Shown piece after piece: positions 28,601 through 36,857 of a DNA stretch of 64,000 nucleotides (positions are counted from its first letter, which is position 1; each line of letters starts with the position of its first letter). The stretch spans positions 1 through 64,000 of the forward strand of contig JAMXDE010000069.1 of NCBI GenBank assembly GCA_026770025.1, in the 5' to 3' direction. Below the pieces are notes generated by a model. The model saw nothing but the letters and a program-made list of their open reading frames with translations, did not search any database and was not told the origin of the DNA. This DNA comes from Craspedostauros australis. Taxonomy: Eukaryota; Bacillariophyta; Bacillariophyceae; Mastogloiales; Achnanthaceae. The position numbers and the translations under genes were made by a program.

Positions 28601-29683
28601 CTGCCTGGCCTGGCCGAGTTGTTGGCTGGACGCGTTGGCATCGGGTTCGTCGGTCCGCATCAACTTGCGCAGAATGGTTTCGTGGTTGGGATCATCCGAT
28701 CGCACGGACGCAAGGAAGAGGCAGTTGTGGATGGACGCCTTTGGACTGAGGATGGTGGACAGCAGCAAATCGAGGGTGGGCTGCGTCATCCATTGGATGT
28801 CATCCATGTGCAAGACGAGAGGATGATCCAGCGCCTGCAGAAATGCCGCGAACAGATACCGCAGTCGATTCCATGCATTTTCCTTGGATCCTTGCTGGCG
28901 CGGCACATTGTTGGTCGAGGTTGTGGCGGACACATCCAGCGTCGACGCAGCGTCGCGGTTGGACAGGTCGATCGCGTGTTTGGCTTCGTTGCGCTGGCTG
29001 GTGTTGGCGTCGTTTTGGAGCGAATTGGATGACTCCTTGTGTTTTGGAGTGTTGGATGCGTGCACCGCCGGCGCCCCATGTGCGCTATGGTTGTTGTTCA
29101 CATCACCTTGCGACTGCGACTGCTGCTGAAGTTGCACAGCAGTTGGTTGACTTTCAAAGAGCTTGGCAATGTTGGGAATCAACGAGGACAGCACAGCAAG
29201 TTCGTCGCCGATCGCTTGATGAATGCGGCGGATGGTGCTCGCCATGCTCTGCGGCTGATCGTCGACGCGCTTTACGATGCAATCGACAAGATCCGCGAAG
29301 GCTTCCACGATGGCCGAGAATGGATCCGCATCCTGCAGCTGATCGAACTTGCCCGAGATGAAGTAGGGCGCCGACGCGTGCTGCTGCAATCTCGACTGGA
29401 ACCTCCGAATCAACGTCGACTTGCCGGCGCCGGAGTAGCTGCTGACGATGGCGGCGATGGGCCGTTGCCGCGGGCGCATGGCGCGGTCGTAGGCATGCTG
29501 CAGCGTCTGCAATTCGCGCTGGCGTCCGTGGAACTGGACCTTGGTGAAGTCGAGGCGGTCGGCGAGGTCGTTCTCGTCCCGATCGTCACTGTCGGGGGTG
29601 GCATCGCGAGCGCCTTTGCGGTCGTCGTCGTAGTATCCGTCGTCGTAGAATTCGCGGCCTGGCAGGATCACTGGTGGCGGCAT
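25664..29683 (-). CDS. Large STAND-type AAA ATPase with helical repeats
   Basis: The frame opens upstream at a GTG, and the ATG at 29683 (M-P-P-P-V-I-L-P-G-R-E-F) gives 1339 residues. An F-H-G-R-Q-R-E-L motif at about 51-58 is the usual entry of AAA_16/STAND ATPase domains. Walker A follows (S-G-A-G-K-S-T, 84-90), and Walker B is L-V-L-H-M-D-D-I-Q-W (289-298). An insertion rich in Gln, Asn and Ser separates the two. The rest, about residues 400-1170, looks all-helical and TPR-like, with many Y/L-A pairs. The same ATPase plus helical-repeat unit occurs in bacterial and algal sensor kinases and cyclases, but no kinase or cyclase domain is visible here. A signalling switch or scaffold is the likely role. 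In-frame ATGs upstream would add up to about 100 residues. Confidence 0.8.
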   Translation of the reverse strand: MPPPVILPGREFYDDGYYDDDRKGARDATPDSDDRDENDLADRLDFTKVQFHGRQRELQTLQHAYDRAMRPRQRPIAAIVSSYSGAGKSTLIRRFQSRLQQHASAPYFISGKFDQLQDADPFSAIVEAFADLVDCIVKRVDDQPQSMASTIRRIHQAIGDELAVLSSLIPNIAKLFESQPTAVQLQQQSQSQGDVNNNHSAHGAPAVHASNTPKHKESSNSLQNDANTSQRNEAKHAIDLSNRDAASTLDVSATTSTNNVPRQQGSKENAWNRLRYLFAAFLQALDHPLVLHMDDIQWMTQPTLDLLLSTILSPKASIHNCLFLASVRSDDPNHETILRKLMRTDEPDANASSQQLGQARQDDKKEQAGQPDSSHIVQIDLLNLSFEETGDLIADILSLTRTECESLTKAIYNKTRGNVFFTLQSLEELERIGVLFFSRMMFQWDWNIKSVAGLEAELSDNVLDAVMARIQCAPIKLQQILQLAAYTRNTIDVDTIRQLSSLAWDDDHAAASNSAPRNHESNASASPAALPSIDLQQEDELVKLLDLAVLERFLTNNVGSTIYRFAHDKVQQAACSLIPMGPQRDAFRVQLGRRLYMIGTNSGPPQMASSSNNNNDNQYQHFHQDTTDKDWCLFVASDHLNISREQLMRDEPLLLLDVNLRVGERASAVGAFDTAAKYLVHSLHVAKTLWPYTWGDNDEHYDLLLRLYRTAADVELWRGNFSEGYILCGEVMDHARCIDDRLPTNLTMGSSLGRQHKHKKAQQLYISCLREMDLYPRRMYALRLSRLHFASKRFFQTHTDDNILLMPQVQDPRLEIAMEVYLSAASQSYYCGEMMEYLMCSLQSLDILYRHGLTQHTAMSLSAYSLFLSQINEQEVATRVCDLSKKLLNASNAKHLEAKVLVSTTHMISAWKDPHADVLETYERGALAGFETGDFENGAMNKTARLHFAYSIGHSLSMLELAYSEVLEEMDYYCIDVVSRFSMAQFRIIQYLRGSGPTSQFPEDCSTIDWEVLARFGSQGTVAKGDTYVYIYEYTSRLELGVYYRNLEFALSMAKALKPLVTHDLGYISTVLRMFMGGLAHSGMFHATGQAKHRKKAKKISRSFQQMLRTRGANSQHRHALLEADINARITSNNTSTAEKAYDDAIQQAVRVGHVQDAALGSEVAGEFFLKHGHEELAARYLTQANYFYGEWGASGKVKHLAETRGAYIRSAITKNQITECTGYQFSNLRPDQRNSLRINTDTTSASISEMIHSNDSRTGSNGRSKGNSIDAEYFDSKAPGSVVIESKLEAKHSNPLPRDLDGISVLTDPTDHISTQASSNAVTATTSEAASLAATNDE

Positions 29684-30703
29684 GTTGTGGAGAATGTGGT
29701 GTGGAGAATGTGTTGTTGGATGTATTGTGCCAACTGACGAACGAGAGATGGAGTGGCTTGTCGAGGCCGACTCTGCTGAGATGTGATCAAGTGGATGGAG
29801 ATGATGGGGCTTCCAACGCAACACGACGCAATAAAATGAAATTGAATGGAATGGACGAGACCTTGGGGACCGGGCCGATGTGCGTACCAATACTATGGAT
29901 GCTGTTGGAGTGCTTCTGTGTTGTGGATTACTCTGCTCTGTTGTGCCTCCAAGTGATGATCGGTCGCTCTGCGAAGATGGAATTGTGCAAATGAAGCGAC
30001 ACATGAGCAAGATGACTGCCAGAGGTGGGTTTGCGTTGTGGTGTTTGTGCACGAATGCGAATCAAACATCAAGGTGAAACGTCAGAGACGTTTTGGCTCG
30101 CCCTCGTGTGACCATGAATTCATGAATTAACCCGCGCTGTGTTGTTTTCTGTTATCATGAATAATTGAGATATACCGTTAAATTATATTCACATTTGTAT
30201 TTCCAACTACTATGGGATACTGGGCAACATTGGAAATAACCAATTTGTCCATCCTATGTTATGAACGAAAGGCTCATGGTGACTGGAACACGCGAACGCC
30301 ATGACAGTAGAGAACGCAAGACAACCTCTTCGTTAAATGTACTGTCGCGTACTATGGCGAGCGTTTTTGACAATAGCAAGGTGGCTGACTGTGTGGCCGC
30401 TTGCTTTGGTGCCGTTTTCTCAAAGTGATTCTTCATTGGAATCGAAGGAATCCAAAGCAAGACTCAAGCTAACACAATGAACTATATTACATTATTATTG
30501 TTATTCTACCGGCAACTCCCAAGTCTCCAACCAACCATTTTCGTCGCAGACGTTGACGACAAGAGCGTTGTTTCCATCTTCCATCATCACGGAACTGCTG
30601 TTGTCTCTGTTCGACCTCTCTCACTCATTCTCAATTGCAAACAGCATCATCGGCGTCTGCGATCATCTGGCACAAAGACGGCATTGTCCCAACTACCGTC
30701 ACC
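29684..30703. promoter_or_regulatory. Divergent intergenic, 1.0 kb
   Basis: This separates the starts of the ATPase gene (-) and the small basic protein gene (+). It becomes AT-rich around 30110-30240 (for example GAATAATTGAGATATACC). No convincing gene is present. Confidence 0.45.
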
Positions 30704-31648
30704 ATGAAGATCTTTGGCACAAAGAAGAAGAGGAAGTCGACGGATGCACCGAAGGCCACGCCGCAGCGACAGGAGTTCAAGTCCGATCCGATCGTTGAGG
30801 AGCTGCTCAAGAAGGACGCGTCACAATGGAACTCCAAGGAACGTCGCATGATCAAGCGATATCAGGATCGTCGCAAGGAGGAGTCCAAGGAGGATGAAAC
30901 CCCCGCTGAATCTGGTGCGGAGGTCGAGACGCAGGAAGGTGGCGACGATAGCAACGGTGGGGGCAACGACAATGGCGACAATAGCAACAGCGGGAGCAAC
31001 GATGATGGTGACAATACCAATGATGCCGAGAACGTGACGAACACGGAACAGACGAATGACGCAGCAACCAACAAAACGGATGAACAAGCTGATGCACCGG
31101 CTCCTGTCGCAACGGATGATGGCAAAGTGCCAAAGGACCACGAAGTGTGGGACATCATCGGCAAACTGACATCCAAAATGAAGCGCACGCTGTCCCGAAA
31201 ACTGGATCGACTCGGCGTTGAGGTTCTGGAGGAAGTCCTGGCGACCGCCAAGGCAGCGATGGAGCCTAGTGCCGCTGTAAAACGACCATGCGACGACACG
31301 ACGACAGCACCAAAGAAGAAGAAAGCCAAGAAGGGCGACTGGAGCGCCTTGCCGCCGCAGGAACGACTGCGACGTGAGGAACAGCGCCGCATGCAGAAGG
31401 AAGCGGCTGCGCGTCGCGAACGAGGCGAAGGCACGAAAGGATACAAGCATCCGCTCAATTCCGAACGCCGCCGTGCCAATCGTCGCAAACCCAAGTACGG
31501 CAATCGCAATCGGGATGGTGGTAGCAAGGAGAACAACGATACGAGCAAGAACGATGCCGGTGATGGTGAGAATGGGTTTACGGAGTATCAGCGAGACCAT
31601 CATTCGTCTGGATTCTTGCATCGCAAGCAGGTGAAGCAGCATCAATAA
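30704..31648 (+). CDS. Basic, probably nuclear or nucleolar protein
   Basis: The frame opens at a TTG; the first ATG (30704, context ACCATGA) gives 314 residues. There is a short basic start (K-K-K-R-K), then a Lys/Glu-rich helix with the conserved-looking E-L-L-K-K-D-A-S-Q-W-N-S-K-E-R-R-M-I-K-R-Y. An Asn/Asp/Gly-rich acidic linker follows (about residues 65-125), then a helix with D-I-I-G-K-L-T-S-K-M-K-R-T-L, and then a nuclear-localisation-like K-K-K-K-A-K-K-G-D-W. The C-terminal third is Arg-rich (L-R-R-E-E-Q-R-R-M and S-E-R-R-R-A-N-R-R-K-P-K). The composition suggests RNA binding or ribosome biogenesis. I do not recognise the family. Confidence 0.75.
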   Translation: MKIFGTKKKRKSTDAPKATPQRQEFKSDPIVEELLKKDASQWNSKERRMIKRYQDRRKEESKEDETPAESGAEVETQEGGDDSNGGGNDNGDNSNSGSNDDGDNTNDAENVTNTEQTNDAATNKTDEQADAPAPVATDDGKVPKDHEVWDIIGKLTSKMKRTLSRKLDRLGVEVLEEVLATAKAAMEPSAAVKRPCDDTTTAPKKKKAKKGDWSALPPQERLRREEQRRMQKEAAARRERGEGTKGYKHPLNSERRRANRRKPKYGNRNRDGGSKENNDTSKNDAGDGENGFTEYQRDHHSSGFLHRKQVKQHQ

Positions 31649-32138
31649 GAGGGAGCGATACGAACCAGACAGCGCGATGTGAGCAATGGTTGGTTATTCA
31701 ATCTAGTGTACTATTATATGAGTAAAGTATAGTAGAATAGGAGAACGACCTCATTGTCGTACTGGGTCATCACACTCATGTTAATTGCGAGAGGCACCCG
31801 CACTCTACTAGCTATCATACAAAGGTAGAGACTCGTTCTCTACCGGAAGAGAGATGCGGAAACTTGCGTCCGTGGGACATCCGCGCCACCGCTTTTGGAT
31901 CGTGGGGGCAGGGATGTTGCGATCTTGGTGGGAGTCGGTTGCGCAACGTTTTGGAGACACAGTTGGCGCTTTCTTGGTCGCTGGGCAAAGCAGGAGTCTC
32001 CGTCTTCCCAATCATAATTGTGCTAACGGTATTCATACTCGTGCACATACTCATCATCATACATACATTGTGCACATACTCATAGATGTACATTGTGCAC
32101 ATAATCTCAATTCCTCTACACCACCACCACACCACACC
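31649..32138. other. Intergenic, 490 bp
   Basis: This lies between two genes on the + strand. A frame upstream of the next gene opens at ATG 31854 and would add 95 residues, but that part is His- and low-complexity-rich and precedes the natural signal peptide, so I treat it as non-coding. The end (32040-32100) has repeated GTGCACATACTCAT motifs. Confidence 0.5.
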
Positions 32139-32816
32139 ATGCCACGCACCACCATCCTCCAACTGTTCCTCTTGCAACAAGCCGTGACCACCATCCACGC
32201 CAAAGGCGGCGGTCGGGGTGGTGGCGGGGGTGGTGGCGGGTTCTTCCGCAGCGGTCCAAATGGCGGCGCAAGCCCCGGCCCTCTCATGTGGGTGACGATC
32301 GTCATCGTCATCATCATGGTCCTCGTCATGATCGCTGTATTGATACGCTGCATGCGTAAGAAGACCTTTGCCCATCAAGTCCGCATGGCGCGCGATGAGA
32401 TCTTGCAATCCTCACGTTCTGCCGTGCTACCCGCAGAAACGAACGGGCCTGTCGATGGAACGTACGAGGGGAAGGTGCAAGAATCGCAGACCCAATTGCA
32501 TCTGACGTTCACTGCAGATCAGGATCAGACCTGGATGATCGCGGGCACCGTGACGGATGAGACGAATGGCAAGATGGAAATTCTGGATGGATTGGTGGGA
32601 TACGATGGTCGGGCCTATTGGGTTCAAGGTCGGGAGGATGTGGAGCATTCTCATGTTCTCGTGCAGGGCCAATTTGCGAGTAACGATGTCTTTCATGATG
32701 GACGGTGGGTGGCGAACAAGCAGGGCGGGACGCTGTTGACGGGGACGATGTCGACGATGTCATTGAAAGAGTCCAGCAGCAGCGGCGGCGATATCGAGGA
32801 GAGCGTGCAGAAATGA
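32139..32816 (+). CDS. Small single-pass membrane protein with Gly-rich ectodomain
   Basis: The ATG at 32139 (context CACCATGCC) gives 225 residues with a signal peptide (T-I-L-Q-L-F-L-L-Q-Q-A-V). A Gly-rich stretch follows (about 23-45), then a strong transmembrane helix (about 50-70, W-V-T-I-V-I-V-I-I-M-V-L-V). A basic C-R-M-R-K-K-like stop-transfer patch leads into a cytosolic domain of about 150 residues. That domain has beta-rich stretches such as G-T-Y-E-G-K-V, Q-L-H-L-T-F-T-A-D and W-M-I-A-G-T-V, and a Ser-rich acidic tail. The topology is type I. The cytosolic beta-rich region is not recognised. Confidence 0.72.
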   Translation: MPRTTILQLFLLQQAVTTIHAKGGGRGGGGGGGGFFRSGPNGGASPGPLMWVTIVIVIIMVLVMIAVLIRCMRKKTFAHQVRMARDEILQSSRSAVLPAETNGPVDGTYEGKVQESQTQLHLTFTADQDQTWMIAGTVTDETNGKMEILDGLVGYDGRAYWVQGREDVEHSHVLVQGQFASNDVFHDGRWVANKQGGTLLTGTMSTMSLKESSSSGGDIEESVQK

Positions 32817-33164
32817 TGTTTGAGACAAAGATGGCTGGGATTTTACGAGATGAACGAAAGCTCTGGTTAGATTTGGTTCGATCAGCTTCGTCATCGTGGT
32901 AGCTGTCGCAGCACTTGGTTGGGATGGCGTTCATGTCTCCCCAAGTATAGTCGTACAATACAAAATACATATAATAGAACAGTGGAGACTGTTGCCACGT
33001 GTTATTTGTCATCCAATCTATTCTACTCTGTTGCTGCACGGCGATGGTGTGATGCAAAGTGTTGTAGACAAAATGAAGCCATGCATGTCGTAGAGTCACT
33101 GTTTTCATTATGTATAGTCATCCCAATTCAGTCCAATCCAATTCAATTCACTGACACACCACGA
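32817..33164. other. Convergent intergenic, 348 bp
   Basis: This lies between the 3' ends of the small membrane protein gene (+) and the AlgH gene (-). Open frames here are antisense or tail artefacts. Nothing is recognised. Confidence 0.5.
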
Positions 33165-35041
33165 TCACTCCCAAGCACTATCTTCTTCGTCTTTCTCACC
33201 AGCATCATCATCCCATTGATCATCGCTGTTGGCTTCAGCGAGAAGGATCTGTGCTACGCGCGTCTTCTCCGCCTCCGTCAGATCCTCAAAGGTGGCATCC
33301 GGTGCGAGTTCTCCATTGTCCGCCAGGCGTTTCAGCGCCTTGGTCATCATCTCCTTCGTGATCTGAAGCTCGTACCCATCCGCTCTGCGCGTGACGTCGA
33401 CGCCTTCTCGTCCTTTTGGATGCGGCAGATCGTCGCGTTTCATCAGTTCGAAGGAAGAAATGTGGGCCAGCTGACCTCCGCAGAGTTCGAGGACTGTATG
33501 ACAATGGAATGGTATGATGTACGCAGTGGAGACAAGCATTCAGAGAAGGTGTCAGTACACGTGTAAGCACACGCGCACACGCACACACAACCATCCATTT
33601 CTTCATCACTCCATGCACAAACAGACAAAACGATCCTCGATCGCACTACAATTCAATGGGCGACACAATTTAAAACACCAGTTCATGCACAACGCACACG
33701 ACACAAACTCGTACCTTCATGCCACAGCGGCTTGGGAAGCGATATGCACTGCTTCAACGCGACGGACCGCGCGCACGCCACAGGCTGCACCTTGCCCAAC
33801 CGAATATCGATGTCCAATTGCGATTCATGAAATTCACACGAACCGACGAAGAACCGAAACTCCAACGGCGTGTACTTGCCACTCAGCACGCCGTCGACAG
33901 CCGCCTGAAATCCTCCGCGATAGATGTTGGTGCCGGGGCTGATTTCGGTGGCGCCGTCCAAATCGGCAATACCGTGAATGAGTGTGGCGGGTTGATCCTG
34001 ATTGCGATCGCCGCCGACGTAGACCGCGCACTCTTTGCCGAAGGCTTCGACAAACTGCTGCATCGTGACGCCGTCGGGTCCCATCGTGGGTTGTCGTTCG
34101 ACGCCGTACAGGATCCATTCCGCCATCTGATCCGTCAGTTGCATACCGATGGGGCGGTTGATGACGAGCGTCGTGGCCGTGCCGGAATCCTGCGCGTATT
34201 CCAGCACCAAGCACACCTCCTGCCACGTCTGTTGATGATGGAGATACATCCTGAGCAGTTCCCATTGTTCCTCGCTGATCTGAGAACGATCGATCTGTCC
34301 GCTGTCGTCGACCATCGCGGACACCGTCTCCATGCGCTCTTCCGTGTAGCGTTGGGCATTCACGTACCACTGCGATACGTCGAGGCCGTCGGCCGTGGCT
34401 TCAAAGGTGTTGGTGACTTGGAATTCGCCTTTCTCGGCCGTCAGGAGCTTGTGCAAGTTCTGACCGTTGATGGAATGCTTGTAGCTGCGGTACAGTTCCA
34501 CTTCCAGTGGCAGACGCACGACGAGTCCTCCGATCTCGGGCTGTCGTCATGAATTCCAGGGTGGCGAGCGTTTGGAGAAAGATGAGAATAATGATGTGAT
34601 TTTGCATGTGATCTTGTACGTGATGCAATGGTTGAACGCAATTGTTGAATGCAATGATTGAATACAACTACCAACATATACACTATTCACGCAACTCACC
34701 GTGGACGTCTCGTGAGCCCAAACGCCGGTCAGATACTCTTCTGCCAACTTTTGATTCTGCGATTTCAACAAGTTTTCGTTGGCCTTCGACACCGACTTCG
34801 ACTCCTCGGGCGATGCCAGGTTCTTGCGGAAGTTGCGCCAATCGCCCAAGGCATCATCGTTGATGTATTCGTCGTCGTTGTCGTCGTCGTTGGCCGATTG
34901 GAAGAGCTGCGTCGACGTGTACTTGCGCATCGCAGGACGACAGTGTTTCTGTGGGCTGTTGGTGACTTGGAATGCGGACGCTGCGGCGATGGCCATCGCG
35001 GTCGCAAGCATCCAGCGGCGTGCGATTGAAGATGAAGTCAT
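33165..35041 (-). CDS. Plastid AlgH/UPF0301-family protein, three exons
   Basis: The exons are 35041-34700, 34540-33715 and 33493-33165 (1497 nt, 498 residues). Intron 1 (34699-34541, 159 bp) has a GTGAGT donor and a GACAG acceptor and lies between codons. Intron 2 (33714-33494, 221 bp) has a GTACGAG donor and a ATACAG acceptor and splits a Val codon after H-E. Joining restores a continuous protein whose middle matches the AlgH (YqgE, DUF179) domain: T-T-L-V-I-N-R-P-I-G, V-Y-V-G-G-D, the L-I-H-G-I stretch, and F-F-V-G-S-C with the Q-L-D-I-D-I-R block. The N-terminus (A-I-A-A-A-S-A-F-Q-V) is a classic A-S-A-F plastid presequence. The function of the family is unsettled. The C-terminal tail is acidic. 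This is the clearest spliced gene in the window. Confidence 0.88.
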
Positions 35042-35512
35042 CTTGGTGCTCTAGTTGTGATCTGCTTTTGGGATGGTTTGTTCCAATGGTATAGTAGTAC
35101 AATTCTATGTACGTCTGGTTCAAGCAACTCTCGAGTTCAACGCCGTCAAGGATCGCACCTCGTGCTCCGATTGTGGCAGCCTCTGATTCTGATGGCTGTC
35201 TCCACGTTTTTGTGGAGAATCCAAGGAAGAAGGAAGAACCACGCAACAAGCCTTCGTTGTTGGCATCAGCACATCTTCAATTCTGGCGGGGACGTCTGTC
35301 ATTCGACCGCTATGAATATTCCAACCAACGTGATCGAGTCAGTCGTTTGTAGAAGATCGTGCTGTTGAAGAAAGACTTCAGTCTAACGTCAACTACTCCC
35401 GACACTCGTACTATTATTACCTCTCCAGAGATTATGAGCAACTTCTTCAGCCAACGTATCTCCCCAAACGCTCCTCCAAATTCCAAATTTCGTGTTATAT
35501 GTACGACACTCG
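35042..35512. other. Intergenic, 471 bp
   Basis: This lies between the 3' end of the deaminase gene and the start of the AlgH gene, both on the minus strand, so it should hold the AlgH promoter. Short frames at 35057-35580 on both strands carry no motif. Confidence 0.5.
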
Positions 35513-36454
35513 TCATCTCCTCGCAGCATTCGTCTTCGTCTCTTGCTTCGCGAGCATCCTCTGCTTCCGCCGCTTACTAAGCTCCCGCCGCTCCCGAAAG
35601 AACCCCCGCATCAACGCCGCGCTCTGCTCCTTCTGAATGTGCGGCACGACATCATCGATGGCATGCGTCGGATGCTTCGTGATATCGAGCAATCGGATGT
35701 AGCTTTCGATGGCTCCCAGCCGCAGATCGGGTGCGCCGTAGACGATGCGCGAGATGCGAAAGGCGTGGCATGCCGACAGGCACATGGGGCACGGTTCCAA
35801 CGACGTGTACAGCGTCGTATTGAGCAATCTCCAATTGCGCAAGCGTCGTGCGGCGCCGCGCATGGCCAGGAGTTCGGCGTGGGCCGATGCGTCGTGGTAA
35901 GTTTCCATGCGATTCGATGCTGTGGACAGGATGCGGAAGACTTTGGCGTCATCGCCACCATGGATGTGAGGATGTTCGTCCTCGTTCAATTCCTTGACGA
36001 CGATGGCGCCAATAGGAACTTCGTCCATGCGTCCTGCAAGCCGCGCTTGTTCCATTGCCTGGGTCATGAAGTACTCATGGATGCTGGTGTCATTGTGGTA
36101 AGGGAGGTACGTGATCCTTCGATTGGATCTGTATTGTTGTGTGCTGCCATCGACTCTCGTCATTGTGCTTGCTTCTGTCACCGTTGACATTGGTGCGTGC
36201 GATGATGATGATGGCAACGATGATGGTAGTGTTGGTGTTTGTGGCGATGGAACAAAGACGAACACATGATGCCGTGATCTGCCAATACGTTGGCGTTGCT
36301 GATCCATGACACGTCCAAGGAATCGTTTCGTGCTGTGCAGCTTCTGACCCAAGCTCCATGCACGGCAACCGCGAAGTCCATTCCAATCATTCAAAGCAAG
36401 AAGCAAAGCGATTATCGGTGATGCACGGATTGTGAAGTAGATATTTGCCGTCAT
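35513..36454 (-). CDS. tadA: tRNA adenosine deaminase (TadA type), probably organellar
   Basis: TadA-type enzymes deaminate adenosine 34 of tRNA to inosine. The frame opens at a GTG, and the ATG at 36454 gives 313 residues. The zinc-dependent deaminase motifs are complete: V-P-I-G-A-I-V-V (147-154), H-A-E (192-194, zinc His and catalytic Glu) and P-C-P-M-C (221-225, two zinc Cys), followed by S-R-I-V-Y-G-A-P-D, which is typical of TadA rather than of guanine or cytosine deaminases. The first ~25 residues contain a hydrophobic run (S-P-I-I-A-L-L-L-A-L) and basic residues, so import into the plastid or mitochondrion is plausible. The C-terminal R-G-F-F-R-E-R-R helix is also TadA-like. Upstream GTG-initiated extension is unlikely. 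Confidence 0.87.
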   Translation of the reverse strand: MTANIYFTIRASPIIALLLALNDWNGLRGCRAWSLGQKLHSTKRFLGRVMDQQRQRIGRSRHHVFVFVPSPQTPTLPSSLPSSSSHAPMSTVTEASTMTRVDGSTQQYRSNRRITYLPYHNDTSIHEYFMTQAMEQARLAGRMDEVPIGAIVVKELNEDEHPHIHGGDDAKVFRILSTASNRMETYHDASAHAELLAMRGAARRLRNWRLLNTTLYTSLEPCPMCLSACHAFRISRIVYGAPDLRLGAIESYIRLLDITKHPTHAIDDVVPHIQKEQSAALMRGFFRERRELSKRRKQRMLAKQETKTNAARR

Positions 36455-36857
36455 GGTCGCATCCAAGTTGCACAGCGTATTGGTCCCTTCCACAGTTGAT
36501 GGCGATGGCTGTGGCGGTGATGGGATCAATGTTGGTGGCTGTGTTGGTGGTGGTTCATGTGCGATGGGAGGGCGGGTCAATCCATCACGCGCCTCATCCG
36601 TTTGTCGTTGATGTGTGGTTGATTGGATGCGTTCGCCCAGTCTTTCCACGATTCGGAAAATGTCAATGTCAAACTACGTACGACAAGAGTAGTTGTACTC
36701 ATCGAGAATTGAGAGTAGAATTCCTGTATGGAACGTGACAACCTCTCTCCACAAATGCACGAGTATAATCGAGGAAGCATTGATTCACTCTTGTTACTAT
36801 GTGTCGGTACTCTAGAGTATCACTCAATGCTGAAGAATACACTCCAGTTCATCGCAT
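36455..36857. other. Intergenic, 403 bp
   Basis: This lies between the deaminase start and the 3' end of the sulfotransferase gene, both minus strand. It should hold the deaminase promoter. No gene is visible. Confidence 0.5.
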
